Shown: positions 34,667 to 45,021, counted from the first letter of the stretch. The stretch is 64,000 nucleotides of DNA from Pyrinomonadaceae bacterium (GCA_019694395.1 JAIBCC010000007.1:124001-188000), one strand, 5' to 3'. A program made the numbers and translations. The notes: generated by a model not told the origin, from the sequence alone.

Positions 34667-36241
34667 TTATTGAACCGTAAACGAAACAATCCGCTGCTGA
34701 ATCGAACGGCTAAAACGGTTGTAGTATGCCAGATGCAGCACCACTGCATCTCCAACTTTCATTTTAGAAGCAATTTCGTTGAAGGTTTTGACATCTGAAA
34801 CGGTAGTTTTGTTGATCCGTTGAATGACATCGCCCTCAGTTATAACACCCCTTCCATTTGTGTTTTTGACATCAACAATAAAACTTGCATCGTCAATTTC
34901 TTTAATTAACAAACCTTTTTGCCCTTCTAAATTATTAGTTTTAGCAGTTGCGGGAGTTAATTCTTCCAAAGTTAACCCAAAGGGTTTGAATGTTGCATTG
35001 TTTGAATTATAGATATTCAGTTTTTTTGGAGTGTCGGCGTTTTCAGAAACCCTGTTTGTTATCGGTCTTTCGCCAAGTTTAATGGAAACTGTTTGTTTTT
35101 CCAGCTTGCTGTTGACTTCCCGGTAAAAAGTAATTTTGACTTCTCTTTCCGGTTCGGTCGCAGCAACTTTAGCGATCAAATCCGGTGAGCTTTCAATTGT
35201 TTTTCCATCAAATTCAACAATCACATCATTAACTGAAAGTCCGGCTTTTGCCGCCCGACTATCTTTATCACGAATTTCAGTAATAATTGCACCTTTCAAA
35301 TCAGGTAAATCATAAACCTTTCCGTATTCGGGTTTAATTGTTTCCAAATTTACCCCGAGGAAACCGCGGCGAACTTTTCCATTAGCAAGAATCTGTTGAT
35401 AAACATAGCCGGCTTCGTTTGACGGAAGAGCAAAACCGATTCCATTATAGTCTCCCGTGGAAGTGGCAATTTGAGAATTGACTCCAATAACTTCTCCGTT
35501 CATATTAACCAATGGTCCGCCTGAATTTCCACGATTAATGGCGGCATCAGTTTGGATGAACTTTTGAAAGACAGAAGCATAAGGAGTTTCTCTGTTGGTT
35601 TGGGAAACAATTCCGGCAGTGACCGTTTGTGCTAAACCAAACGGAGAACCGATTGCCAAAACCCAATCCCCGATCTGTGCCGAGCCTGAATCGCCAAGTT
35701 TAACGCTTGGTAAATCTTTACCGGCATCAATTTTCAAAACAGCTAAATCGGTTTCTTCGTCTGTTCCGATAATTCTTGCAGGATATTCTTCACTGTTCTG
35801 CAAACGCACCGTAATTTTAGCCGCATCATCAACTACATGATAATTAGTCAAAATATAGCCTGATTTATCCACGATAAAACCGCTGCCAACCGAATAAGAC
35901 GGTTTTCTGTTCTGCCGTTTGAAATATTCTAAAATATCATCCGACGGAGCATTGTCGCTTTTGTCACCCTTTAGGGTAACTTCGGGAACTTTGCCCTTTG
36001 TATCAATATTTACAACAGCCGGCTCAACCCTTCTGGCAACTTCGGCAAAGCTGGCGGAGATTGCTTCCGGCATTCGGGCATCAATGGGCTCACTAGCCTT
36101 TGCGTGACGCTCGCTTACCAAAACCCCAACTCCAATTCCAATCGTTAAACAAATGATCGCAATAATTGAAATGGAAAAAATCAATTTGCGAAACAGTTTT
36201 CGTTCAATGTTGGCAGCCAATTCATCATTCGGTTTTATCAT
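34667..36241 (-). CDS. HtrA/DegP-like periplasmic serine protease with two PDZ domains
   Basis: 524 residues. An N-terminal membrane helix (LIFSISIIAIICLTIGIGVGV, residues 20-40) anchors it facing the periplasm. The trypsin-like triad is complete: His in LTNYHVVDDAA (about residue 134), Asp in EETDLAVLKI (about 166) and Ser in NRGNSGGPLV (about 240). Two PDZ domains follow, starting near residues 290 (RGFLGVNLETI) and 415 (PFGLTLEELTPA). Degrades or refolds misfolded envelope proteins. The PDZ spacing is like Do-type proteases. Confidence 0.93.
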   Translation of the reverse strand: MIKPNDELAANIERKLFRKLIFSISIIAIICLTIGIGVGVLVSERHAKASEPIDARMPEAISASFAEVARRVEPAVVNIDTKGKVPEVTLKGDKSDNAPSDDILEYFKRQNRKPSYSVGSGFIVDKSGYILTNYHVVDDAAKITVRLQNSEEYPARIIGTDEETDLAVLKIDAGKDLPSVKLGDSGSAQIGDWVLAIGSPFGLAQTVTAGIVSQTNRETPYASVFQKFIQTDAAINRGNSGGPLVNMNGEVIGVNSQIATSTGDYNGIGFALPSNEAGYVYQQILANGKVRRGFLGVNLETIKPEYGKVYDLPDLKGAIITEIRDKDSRAAKAGLSVNDVIVEFDGKTIESSPDLIAKVAATEPEREVKITFYREVNSKLEKQTVSIKLGERPITNRVSENADTPKKLNIYNSNNATFKPFGLTLEELTPATAKTNNLEGQKGLLIKEIDDASFIVDVKNTNGRGVITEGDVIQRINKTTVSDVKTFNEIASKMKVGDAVVLHLAYYNRFSRSIQQRIVSFTVQ

Positions 36242-36531
36242 TACTACACCTCAACTGATATTTAAGTTCTTTGAGTATATCGAAATTAAATGAAATTGGT
36301 AAAGAAAATTCTTTTTTTGAATTGTAAATTTTTGTTAATGCCGTCAACTTATTTTTTTTATTTTTTTGTTTTTTTCTAAAAAATCTTTTCTTTTCGTAAT
36401 TTTTGATGTATAAGCATATTAGATTGTTTCTATAAGCATCTCTAAATGCCTAGCATCCATTTTTGCAGCAAAAAACATCAAAGCAGTCGTCAATTTTCCG
36501 GGGTGGGAATAAAATTTCCCCTCTGATGCTT

Positions 36532-36560
36532 GAAAAATTATAGGCGCGTTGTGGTATAAT
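36532..36560 (+). promoter_or_regulatory. Extended -10 promoter of the PBP4-type gene
   Basis: TGG-TATAAT at 36552-36560 is a perfect TGn extended -10; a weak TTGAAA lies upstream at 36530-36535. The remainder of 36242-36551 is AT-rich with long T runs and shows no gene. Start of translation is at 36625 with a CGGAGA site. Confidence 0.6.
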
Positions 36561-36624
36561 GCTTTCAGCCTTCCTTGCGAAGCAAAAGGAAAGCCTACCA
36601 CGTCGCATAAATTACGGAGAAAAA

Positions 36625-38022
36625 ATGTTCGGTTCGTTTAAGCATAAAGCCCAGAGGCTTACTATTGTATTATCTTGGATTGGTATGGCGGTTATATTTG
36701 CCAATGCCCAATCTGTTTACACGACTCCGGCTTCACCCAAGCCAACACCAACCCCTTACTATCAACCACCGATGGTTATTCAGCCATCAACAACACCGAC
36801 CCCTTTAGTCAATAAAACATCGAGTGTAAGTCCGGCGGATATTGTTAATCCGGCGATGTCGGAAATGTCCATTCCGGGCTATTCCGGCGTTTTGATCGAA
36901 ACTTTGGATGGAAAGGTGGTTAAGGAAAATTATTCAAATTATGCCTTTAATCCGGCTTCAAATGTAAAAGTGGCTACTGCTTATGCAGTTATTAAAACAT
37001 TTGGTCCTGATTACCGTTTTCCAACCAATATTTATACGGACGGTGTAGTTGACCAAACCACTGGAACTTTAACCGGAAATTTATATGTTGCCGGACGTGA
37101 CCCGAATTTTACCTACGAACACGCAGTTGCAGTTGCCCAAACATTGAACAAAATGGGGATTCGACAAGTTACGGGTGATTTGATTGTCACGAACAGCTTC
37201 ATTATGGCTTTGAACGGCTCATATCAACGTTCGGCTGAACTTTTATTTAATACCTTGGATTCCGGCAAACGCTCAGCTGCGGCTGCCAGAGCATGGCAAG
37301 AATATTTAGTTACTTCCGGTAAAATCGGACAAATTCAAGGACTTCCGAGTGTCAGTTTTGGCGGAAAACTTTATGTTGATATTATTCCAACCAATGCACG
37401 TCTTATTTTTGCCCACGAATCAGCTCCGTTAAAAGAAATCGTCAAAGTAACATTGTGTTATTCAAATAACTTTTTGGCAGAAAAACTTGGTGATATGTTG
37501 GGCGGTGCCTATGCGGTTGCCAGAATTGTTCAGATCAACGCTGGAGTTACACCCGAAGAATTTTCGCTGCAAACCTCCAGCGGATTAGGGATAAATCGGG
37601 TAACCCCACGCGCACAAATGAAACTTTTAAGAACTTTGAGAAATGAATTAGCCCGTTACAAAATGACATTTGCTGATGTAATGCCGATTGCCGGGATGGA
37701 TCCGGGAACATTACAACATCGCTTTAATACATTTCCTTATCAGGGAAGCGTTGTTGCTAAAACCGGCACCTTAGGTCAAACCGATAGCGGAGTAAGTTCT
37801 TTGACCGGCGAAATGCAAACCAAAAACGGCAAATTATTGTTCGTAATCTTTAATCAAAAGGGCGGCGTAAGCAAATTCCGTAACTTTCAAAATGATTATG
37901 TAATGATGGTTCAGAATCAACAGGGTGGTGCAATGCCTTTAGGTTATACTACAATTCCATTGTCAACCCGTTTAGCAAACACCAGGGTTGTTTATCCGAC
38001 CAATAACGTTGCCGTCAACTAA
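36625..38022 (+). CDS. D-alanyl-D-alanine carboxypeptidase/endopeptidase, PBP4 (S13) family
   Basis: 465 residues from the ATG at 36625 (the frame is open from 36559, but the ribosome-binding site and signal peptide favour this start). Signal/anchor segment near residues 14-30, then a Pro/Thr-rich linker (SPKPTPTPYYQPP). The three penicilloyl-transferase motifs are present: SNVK (SxxK, residues about 112-115), SNN (SxN, about 282) and KTG (VAKTGTLGQT, about 378). Trims or cleaves peptidoglycan cross-links in the periplasm. No sign of the extra insertions being lost. Confidence 0.9.
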   Translation: MFGSFKHKAQRLTIVLSWIGMAVIFANAQSVYTTPASPKPTPTPYYQPPMVIQPSTTPTPLVNKTSSVSPADIVNPAMSEMSIPGYSGVLIETLDGKVVKENYSNYAFNPASNVKVATAYAVIKTFGPDYRFPTNIYTDGVVDQTTGTLTGNLYVAGRDPNFTYEHAVAVAQTLNKMGIRQVTGDLIVTNSFIMALNGSYQRSAELLFNTLDSGKRSAAAARAWQEYLVTSGKIGQIQGLPSVSFGGKLYVDIIPTNARLIFAHESAPLKEIVKVTLCYSNNFLAEKLGDMLGGAYAVARIVQINAGVTPEEFSLQTSSGLGINRVTPRAQMKLLRTLRNELARYKMTFADVMPIAGMDPGTLQHRFNTFPYQGSVVAKTGTLGQTDSGVSSLTGEMQTKNGKLLFVIFNQKGGVSKFRNFQNDYVMMVQNQQGGAMPLGYTTIPLSTRLANTRVVYPTNNVAVN

Positions 38023-38042
38023 TTAAAAAAACAAATTAAATT

Positions 38043-38071
38043 AAGGAAGCTGAAAATCGGCTTCCTTTTTT
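38043..38071 (+). terminator. Terminator after the PBP4-type gene
   Basis: AAGGAAGC (38043-38050) and GCTTCCTT (38060-38067), loop of 9 nt, followed by TTTT. Confidence 0.82.
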
Positions 38072-38133
38072 ATTTATGAACTTGTAGATTTGAAAAAATT
38101 ATTGCAAACTTTGACGTTTGGATTTACTAAAAA

Positions 38134-39861
38134 ATGAACGAGATTGAGTTGGAAAAAGATCAAACCGAAGAATCCCCCGAAAATTTAACTGAGCCTTCCG
38201 CAACACAAGAGATCGAAGCCGAAAAACCTACAACCAAACAAACGAGCGTAGCCAAATCTGCGGGAATTGTCTCAATTGCAGTTATGTTCTCGCGGGTTCT
38301 TGGGCTTGTGAGGGAAATGGTTTTTGCCAGATATTTCGGAGCGGGCTTTCTTTACGATGCTTACCAGGTAGCGTTTACTTTGCCGAATGTGTTGCGCGAT
38401 CTATTTGCCGAAGGGGCGCTTTCCGCTGCTTTTGTAAAAGTTTTTACTGATTATCAAATCAATAAAGGCGAAAAGGAAGCGTGGCGATTGGCAAGTTTAG
38501 TTTTAAATGCAGTTGCCGTAATTTTGAGCATAATTACTATTTTAGGCATTGTTTTTTCCAAACAAATTGTTGAAAAAGTGGCGCATGGTTTTCCACCTGA
38601 AAAAATTGCTTTAACCATCACCATGACGCAAATAATGTTCCCCTTTATTTTGTTGGTTGCGTTGGCGGCGGTTGCAATGGGGGTATTAAACACAAAAGGT
38701 GTTTTTGGTGTTCCTGCCTCGGCTTCAACAGTCTTCAATATTGTATCAATTATTTTTGGTCTTGGATTTGCATATTGGCTTTCAGGCGGTAGTTGGAGTA
38801 AATCCATAGATAAAGATTCAATCCCTTCCATTTCTTCACAATGGGCTATTATTGGGATGGCAATCGGAACACTCATTGGCGGAGGGGCTCAGTTCTTTAT
38901 GCAGGTTCCGTCACTTTATAAAGTTGGTTTTCGCTTTTCCCCAATTTTGAGTTTTGCCGATGAGGGAGTCAAAAAAGTTATGTATTTGATGGCTCCGGCA
39001 ATTTTAGGAACTTCTGCTGTGCAAATAAACGTCCTAGTTAATACAATGTTTGTTACCGAAATTAACGGTGGAAGGTCTTGGCTTAGTTACGCTTTTCGCT
39101 TGATGCAATTTCCTATTGGATTATTTGGCGTAGCGATTGGAACAGCTTCAGTTCCTGTTCTTTCAAGAATGGCAAGTGAAGGTAAATTTGGAGAGTTTCG
39201 AGACACACTGTCCGATTCGTTGAAACTTGTTTTTTTGATGACCTTACCCTCTGCCTGCGGATTAGTTGTTCTTGGCGAACCGATTATTCGCCTAATTTAT
39301 GAAAGGGGCGCATTTAACGCTTCCGATGTTTCAATGACCGCATACGCACTGGCAGGTTATTCGATTGGATTGACAGGTTATGCCGCGATCAAGATTTTGT
39401 CACCTGCATTTTACGCCCTAAATGATGCTAAAACACCAATGATAATTGCAGTTGCTTCTATTGCCGTAAATGCTTTAGCCAGCTACTTTTTCCGAAATTG
39501 GTTAATGAGTTATAATTTGGGGCATGTTGGTGTGGCTTTAGCAACTTCATCGGTTGCTTTAGTTAATTTCTTTGCTCTGGCTTTAATGATGAGAAAAAGA
39601 ATTGTTCGATTAAACGGACGCGCAATATTTTCGTCATTCATTCGTATTGCCATTGCTTCTGCGCTTATGTCCCTGGTCTGTTATTTCAGCCTTCAACTTT
39701 TAATTAAATTTTTGGGTATTGACGGATTAATTACACGAATTATCGAAGCCTTTATCCCCATCGGAATCGGTGGATTAACATTCCTGGCGGCGGCAAAAAT
39801 CTTGAAGATTGAGGAAGTAACCAAAGTTTATAATGCCTTTTCCCGAAAATTGAAACGATAG
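38134..39861 (+). CDS. murJ: Lipid II flippase MurJ
   Basis: 575 residues with about 14 hydrophobic segments. The MviN/MurJ signature follows a polar 45-residue cytoplasmic extension: SIAVMFSRVLGLVREMVFARYFGAG, starting near residue 48 (landmark SRVLGLVREM with the essential Arg). ALSAAFVKVFTDY and TASVPVLSRMA are further family landmarks. It moves lipid-linked peptidoglycan precursor across the inner membrane. Neighbouring the PBP4-type gene, so both are cell-wall genes, though a terminator separates them. Confidence 0.93.
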   Translation: MNEIELEKDQTEESPENLTEPSATQEIEAEKPTTKQTSVAKSAGIVSIAVMFSRVLGLVREMVFARYFGAGFLYDAYQVAFTLPNVLRDLFAEGALSAAFVKVFTDYQINKGEKEAWRLASLVLNAVAVILSIITILGIVFSKQIVEKVAHGFPPEKIALTITMTQIMFPFILLVALAAVAMGVLNTKGVFGVPASASTVFNIVSIIFGLGFAYWLSGGSWSKSIDKDSIPSISSQWAIIGMAIGTLIGGGAQFFMQVPSLYKVGFRFSPILSFADEGVKKVMYLMAPAILGTSAVQINVLVNTMFVTEINGGRSWLSYAFRLMQFPIGLFGVAIGTASVPVLSRMASEGKFGEFRDTLSDSLKLVFLMTLPSACGLVVLGEPIIRLIYERGAFNASDVSMTAYALAGYSIGLTGYAAIKILSPAFYALNDAKTPMIIAVASIAVNALASYFFRNWLMSYNLGHVGVALATSSVALVNFFALALMMRKRIVRLNGRAIFSSFIRIAIASALMSLVCYFSLQLLIKFLGIDGLITRIIEAFIPIGIGGLTFLAAAKILKIEEVTKVYNAFSRKLKR

Positions 39862-39867
39862 TCTTTT

Positions 39868-39945
39868 TGAGTCTCAAGTCTCAGGTCTAAAGTCATGGTT
39901 GAAGAAACCAATTTTAGACCTGAGACTTTTGACTTGAGACTTAAA
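39868..39945. repeat. Inverted tandem-repeat element (AGTCTCA unit)
   Basis: Left arm 39870-39891 contains AGTCTCA-AGTCTCA-GGTCTAA; right arm 39922-39945 carries the complement (TTTAGACC...TGAGACTT...). Lies between the convergent murJ and CHAT genes and may act as their terminator. The same 7-nt unit occurs inside coaBC (54006). Confidence 0.78.
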
Positions 39946-39955
39946 ACCTACAAAC

Positions 39956-42900
39956 CTATTCCCCTTGCAAAGTAAAAGCCATTGCGTAGTAAGGATTTGC
40001 AAAACGTTTATTTTTCAAAAAAGCAAGTTGTGTTTCGCGCAAGGCTTGCGATGGCTTCATCTTTTTACCTAATAAATTTTGGTAAAAATGAGCCATTAAT
40101 TCGGCGGTTGCCTCGTCATTGACATCCCATAAACTGACCATCACACGTGAGGCTCCCGCATACATAAATCCGCGTGTTAAGCCCACTAAACCTTCTCCGC
40201 GAACTTCTTTGCCTAATCCGGTTTTGCAGCCGCTCAGAACTACTAAATCCGCAGAAAGTTTGAGATTAAAAACCTCATCAGTTCGTAAAAAGCCGTTCTG
40301 CGGTTTACCGTTTTCGTCCACTAGAGAAAACACCAATCCGCTCAGCTCAGGATTTCTGTTATTCAGTAAACCATGCGTGGCGAAATGAAGGATTCGGAAA
40401 TCATTCATTTCAGGCGAAAGGGCAAGCTGACGGGTTGCCGCAAAATCAAGCGCAACCTTTCTTTGATCCTCAGGCACAAGTTTTGAAATTGATTCGGCTT
40501 CTTTACGGGTAAATGTTAATCGCGGAATATCCAAAACTCCGTCTTCTACATCACCGACCGACCGATTCAAATCTTCAATTTCCATCGAACGGGTGGCAAC
40601 CGGATTCACGTTCAATTTGGTTTTGGCAAAAGTAAATCTCTCATCCCGAACATCAAAAACCGGATCGGCTAAAACCGCCAAAGTTTTCGGCGCAGCTTTT
40701 TTATTTTGAGAATCACGCCGCAAAACGCTTAAAGTTGAAGCGGACGGAAGATTGAGAATTTCATTTGTTTCGATCAAATACCGATTGTTGATCTTCAAAG
40801 CAGCAAACGGAAGGTATTGCAAGGCTCCTTCGGAAACAATCAAAAGTTTTTTATTACCGATTTCATTTTTTGCCGGGCTTAAAAGCATTTGGCTTAATTC
40901 ATTGGAAATTGTTATGAATTCCGAATCTGCCTTAGCAATTCTAATCCGTTTTTCTTCGGCAGTCTCGAATTTCACCCTTTGATTTCTGGCAGTTAATAGC
41001 TCATAAAATTGACGCGATTTGGTTTCAATCTCTTTACCTTTCGGCAATTCAAATGATTGCAGCGAATTTTTGCCGATCAACCAAAGATAACTTTTGTTTT
41101 CACTGAGGAAAAATTCCAATAAAATGGTGTCTGAATCCAATAGATTTTGAGTTTCAGTTAAAGTTGCGGTTTGTAATTGTGTTATTGCCGCATAATGTGG
41201 GCTGGCGATGCGGATTTTGGCTTCGACTTGCTGAAAAATCTCTTCTGCCTTTGAATAATTGGTTTGAGCCTCTTTTAATTTATCCTCCGCTGCTTTTGCT
41301 GCTGACAAACGGGAAAGTTGCGCGCCTTTGTCCTGCAAATCTTTGGCTAATTTCTTTTCTTCATCGAGCAGAGTTTTTTCAACTCCCTGTCGAATATCAA
41401 CCCTTGATAAAGCCAACAATTCCAATAATGTCCGGGCTTTCGATTTTTCCGCATATTCAAAGGCTCTTGCCTGAAATTCGGAATTTTTGGTTTGTTTGAA
41501 AAGCTCCATCAAAATCGAAACGTAAACTTCGTAAATCCGGCGGTTTGTTTTGGAAAAATAAGCGGTTCGCAATTCCTGCGAAGAAAGACGGTTGCGGATC
41601 GATTCGACAATATCAATTGCTTTTTCCAAATCGGTCTTAGCTTCATTCAATTGCCCCAGATTTCGTTTATTAATTCCGATCCACAACAAAATCTGCGCCA
41701 AAGAGTTTTTATCGTCGCCGCTAAAACTTTGTGCCTTTTGAAGATTTTCCAACGCTTTAGCCGAATCATTTAAGACCGTGTAATTTTTGCCCATTCCAAA
41801 ATACGCGTAAAGTAAATTGTTTTTAACACTGGCGGCTTCGCTTTGCTTTTGCTGCTGGGTGAAATAATTAAGCGATTCGTTGTAATTTCCCAAATAAAAA
41901 TACTCGTCGGCAATGTATCCGAGAGTATTGAGTTCCCCTCCATTGTCACGAATTGATTTGTAATAAGGCAAAATCTGCAAATGTAAATCCAAACCCTTTT
42001 GATGTTCCCCTAAATCCGAATAGATCAATCCCAAGTTCATCGAAATCGCAGTTTCCGAGTTTTTCATCTCATTTCGTTTGGTAATTGGCAAGGCTTCATT
42101 ATAAAACTGCAAGGCTCTTTGGTTATCACCAATGATCTTATAAACATTGGCTAAATTGATTAACGGTAAAACCGTATTTGATTCATTTTGGGTTAATTTA
42201 AAGGTTTCCAAGGCTTGATGAAGATACAAAAGTGCTTCCTGATATTCTGATTGCCTGGATTTGATAAAGGCAATATTATTAAGTGTTGTTCCTTTGTTTT
42301 TATAATCCTTTACCTCGTCATAAAAAGGGATGGCGGATTTATAAGTTGCAATAGCATTTTCATATTCCCCCATCATTTGCTGCGTCAATCCCTTTTCAGT
42401 TGTGGCAATTCCCTGCTCCTTTTTGTCGCTAACCTCACCCTGCAAACGGGCAGCTTCTTCAAATTTTTGAACAGCTTGTTTTAACGCCGGAATTGTTCTT
42501 TGTCCGCGCAATTTTATCCCATCGTTATAAGCAATAACGGATTGAAATACCTTAAAATCTTTTGGTGTTGCATCACGTTTTTCGGAAAAATTGATTTCGT
42601 ATTTTCCGGTGATCTTAGTTCGCTCTACAACAGTGATTTCCAAAATGTAATCTCCGGCTTTTTCAAAGGCGGCTTTGACATCTTCCAGCCCGGTTCGTCC
42701 ATTTGGGGCATCAAATTCACCGATTGTTTGTCCATCAGGTGCAATCAATTTCAGTGCCACATCAATCCCGTTTTGCTGAACTTTGAAGTAGGCAAATTGG
42801 TTCGCCGCAAGTGTAAATCTGTAGGAATGTTTTTCGGTTGTAGTTATTTCCCGCTCAAGTTTCTGACCGGCAGAAATCTCCGATAATTCCGTATTTTGGG

Positions 42901-42961
42901 CTTTGACAGATAAAGCTAACGCTAAGACTATGCAAAACATAGCCATTGAACCTTTTAACAT
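39956..42961 (-). CDS. Secreted TPR-CHAT protein
   Basis: 1001 residues. Signal peptide (MAMFCIVLALALSVKA), an N-terminal beta-rich domain (residues about 25-125), about eight TPR-type repeats (residues about 180-500, e.g. NIAFIKSRQSEYQEALLYLH), a coiled-coil stretch near 545-600, and a C-terminal CHAT domain. The caspase-like dyad is complete: His in LHFATHG (about residue 860) and Cys in VLSGCKTGLG (about 912). CHAT proteins are proteases activated by partners, often via the TPRs. Its only neighbour in the operon is the membrane protein 14 nt upstream. An exported location is unusual compared with intracellular TPR-CHAT effectors. Confidence 0.9.
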   Translation of the reverse strand: MLKGSMAMFCIVLALALSVKAQNTELSEISAGQKLEREITTTEKHSYRFTLAANQFAYFKVQQNGIDVALKLIAPDGQTIGEFDAPNGRTGLEDVKAAFEKAGDYILEITVVERTKITGKYEINFSEKRDATPKDFKVFQSVIAYNDGIKLRGQRTIPALKQAVQKFEEAARLQGEVSDKKEQGIATTEKGLTQQMMGEYENAIATYKSAIPFYDEVKDYKNKGTTLNNIAFIKSRQSEYQEALLYLHQALETFKLTQNESNTVLPLINLANVYKIIGDNQRALQFYNEALPITKRNEMKNSETAISMNLGLIYSDLGEHQKGLDLHLQILPYYKSIRDNGGELNTLGYIADEYFYLGNYNESLNYFTQQQKQSEAASVKNNLLYAYFGMGKNYTVLNDSAKALENLQKAQSFSGDDKNSLAQILLWIGINKRNLGQLNEAKTDLEKAIDIVESIRNRLSSQELRTAYFSKTNRRIYEVYVSILMELFKQTKNSEFQARAFEYAEKSKARTLLELLALSRVDIRQGVEKTLLDEEKKLAKDLQDKGAQLSRLSAAKAAEDKLKEAQTNYSKAEEIFQQVEAKIRIASPHYAAITQLQTATLTETQNLLDSDTILLEFFLSENKSYLWLIGKNSLQSFELPKGKEIETKSRQFYELLTARNQRVKFETAEEKRIRIAKADSEFITISNELSQMLLSPAKNEIGNKKLLIVSEGALQYLPFAALKINNRYLIETNEILNLPSASTLSVLRRDSQNKKAAPKTLAVLADPVFDVRDERFTFAKTKLNVNPVATRSMEIEDLNRSVGDVEDGVLDIPRLTFTRKEAESISKLVPEDQRKVALDFAATRQLALSPEMNDFRILHFATHGLLNNRNPELSGLVFSLVDENGKPQNGFLRTDEVFNLKLSADLVVLSGCKTGLGKEVRGEGLVGLTRGFMYAGASRVMVSLWDVNDEATAELMAHFYQNLLGKKMKPSQALRETQLAFLKNKRFANPYYAMAFTLQGE

Positions 42962-42975
42962 TTTGCTACCTCCGT

Positions 42976-45021
42976 TTATTTATTTGCAGCTAAGTCTTTA
43001 ACTACTTGCGCGGGAATTTCCGTAGCTTTGCCGACATAACGCCACGCCGAAACCTTCTTTTTACTTGGGAAAACCACGAAACCATCAGAATTTACCAGAC
43101 GAATTGTGGCTGTTACAAAAGTTTGTTCGTCTTTTGCATTATCGTGTTCACGGCGCACCGAAACTTTCAGTAAACCGTCAGCTTTTTCTTTATTGTTGAC
43201 GGCTAAAAAACGTTTGCCGGCATTGAATTTATCAAGTAATTGTTCGCCCATCTGACGACCGAATTTTTCGTCACCGCTCACCTCAATGTAAATATATTTA
43301 ATATTTTTTAAGGATTTGCCGGATTCGTTGATACTTCTGGTATTTGTATTTTCAAAAGTGTCTTCACGACTTTCAATAACGGGAAACTTCTTAACTTCGG
43401 CAACCTCCGTATTTTCATCAAATGTAACCGTTCGGTCAAATTTTGGCGTTTCAACTTTCTTTGGCTGAACCTGTTTTGCCTGAATTTGTTTTACTGTTTC
43501 ACGTTTCAAAAGCGGTCGTTGTTCCGTATTTGTCTTGATTTCCTGATCTTGGGCAATTTCAGGTTTTTTAATTTCCTGATTTGGTTTTACCTCAGGATTT
43601 GTTGAAATTGGTGTGAAGTTTTCACTGGTTTTATTAGCAATTTGTTGATTTGAAGTTGAAAAATTCAAATACCAAATCAAACCTAAACAAATTGCAAAAA
43701 AGATTCCCAAAGCAGCAAATGCCGGACGCGAAACTTTTAAATTTTGCCATAAAACCGGCGCAGTTCGCTGCCACCAGCAAGCCAAACGGCGGCTTAATTT
43801 TGTTTCCTGATAACCGATCTGACAGTTTGAACCGTCAAAACTAAATGAAATTTTCTGACCGTTTTCGAGAAACATAGAAGTTGGTGCAAATTCATCGTCA
43901 CCGCCCATCAAATAGGCTGCTAAAAGTGTATCCCGTCCGTTTTCAACCGAATAAACCTCGATCAGCTCGGTAAATTCCCGATCAAATTCAAATTTGTAGT
44001 TGCTGTTCTTTAACGAATCAAAAATCCCTGACTCTTCCCCGTCAACTAAAACACGAAAATAACCGCACGAAGCTGCTTTGCGCCGCGCCGATTCCTGTTC
44101 TAAACGTGCAGACATAGCTTTCAGCTCGTCCTCTTTCAGTGAAGGCGGATTTTTCCAATCATTATTTTGTGAATCGTCTGATTTCTTCTTCATATTAAAC
44201 TTTGGAATCTCCAGTTTTTCTTCGGGCAGGGGAAAGCTCAAAGCATTGACGACTTTTTGAAAAGTTTCAGGATTAAGCAAAACGTGCATTCTGTTCAGCT
44301 CGATCTGATGTTCGTCGTCCGCATTATTTCCGTCAAAGGTCAAAGATTTGATGGTTTCATTTTGCGGATTAAACTTTTCCGGCAAATCGCAAGCCGTGTT
44401 CCAAGGGGTAAAACTTTTCAGGCAATTTTTAACCAGTTTGGCTTCTAACTCAGAAAACCCGACAGTTTGAAACCGTTGTTCACCGCGATTGACCTGAGCA
44501 ATTTCCAGTTTTTCGCCGAAACGGTTTTTCAACTCTTTCATCAGAACGCCTTTGCGCGAACGGTAATAATAATCGTCGTGAACTTTTTCGGGATCCTGGA
44601 CAACAACATTGTAAATTTCCATCGCTTCGGTCGTGCCGTAATTATGTAAAATGCGGCTCAAACCCAGCGTGACGTAAAAGGAATTTCTCTTTAAGGTGAT
44701 GCGAATCAAGTGTTTGACGAAATAGATCAACAAATCTTTTTGGGAAGCGGTTTCGGTAAATTCTTTTTCTTTTTCAAAGGTTTCAGATTCGACATAAACG
44801 AGTCTTTGCAAAAGCTGCAAATCATTCATCGAAACTTTATTTCTTGCATTTCTCGCTTCCGGGGTGTAGTAAAAACGTTTGTATTGGGCATTGCTGGCGA
44901 CTTCCAGTTTGTTCATCGCGTTAAAAGCTACCTGTTTGGCAATTTCAACGTCACCGTGAATAAAATATGCCAGTTCAAAAGCCTTTCCCAACCATTTTTC
45001 TGTCCGCGATAATTCGTTCAT
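42976..45021 (-). CDS. Membrane protein co-transcribed with the CHAT protein
   Basis: 681 residues, family not recognised. Residues 1-440 are cytoplasmic and helical at the start (LSRTEKWLGKAFELAYFIHG, reminiscent of sigma-factor-like bundles but without a clear match), with a small beta-type domain near residues 320-410 (CGYFRVLVDGEESGIFD). A single membrane helix follows (AALGIFFAICLGLIWYLNF, about 443-461). Then comes a Lys/Gln/Pro-rich linker (470-560) and an extracytoplasmic alpha/beta domain (about 575-681, KYIYIEVSGDEKFGRQM). The layout suggests a transmembrane signal transducer. The CHAT gene follows 14 nt later. Confidence 0.75.
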   Translation of the reverse strand: MNELSRTEKWLGKAFELAYFIHGDVEIAKQVAFNAMNKLEVASNAQYKRFYYTPEARNARNKVSMNDLQLLQRLVYVESETFEKEKEFTETASQKDLLIYFVKHLIRITLKRNSFYVTLGLSRILHNYGTTEAMEIYNVVVQDPEKVHDDYYYRSRKGVLMKELKNRFGEKLEIAQVNRGEQRFQTVGFSELEAKLVKNCLKSFTPWNTACDLPEKFNPQNETIKSLTFDGNNADDEHQIELNRMHVLLNPETFQKVVNALSFPLPEEKLEIPKFNMKKKSDDSQNNDWKNPPSLKEDELKAMSARLEQESARRKAASCGYFRVLVDGEESGIFDSLKNSNYKFEFDREFTELIEVYSVENGRDTLLAAYLMGGDDEFAPTSMFLENGQKISFSFDGSNCQIGYQETKLSRRLACWWQRTAPVLWQNLKVSRPAFAALGIFFAICLGLIWYLNFSTSNQQIANKTSENFTPISTNPEVKPNQEIKKPEIAQDQEIKTNTEQRPLLKRETVKQIQAKQVQPKKVETPKFDRTVTFDENTEVAEVKKFPVIESREDTFENTNTRSINESGKSLKNIKYIYIEVSGDEKFGRQMGEQLLDKFNAGKRFLAVNNKEKADGLLKVSVRREHDNAKDEQTFVTATIRLVNSDGFVVFPSKKKVSAWRYVGKATEIPAQVVKDLAANK

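Noticed and set aside
36419..36601. 60-residue reading frame on the minus strand
   Set aside because: It lies in the leader and promoter region of the PBP4-type gene and has no ribosome-binding site or recognisable features.
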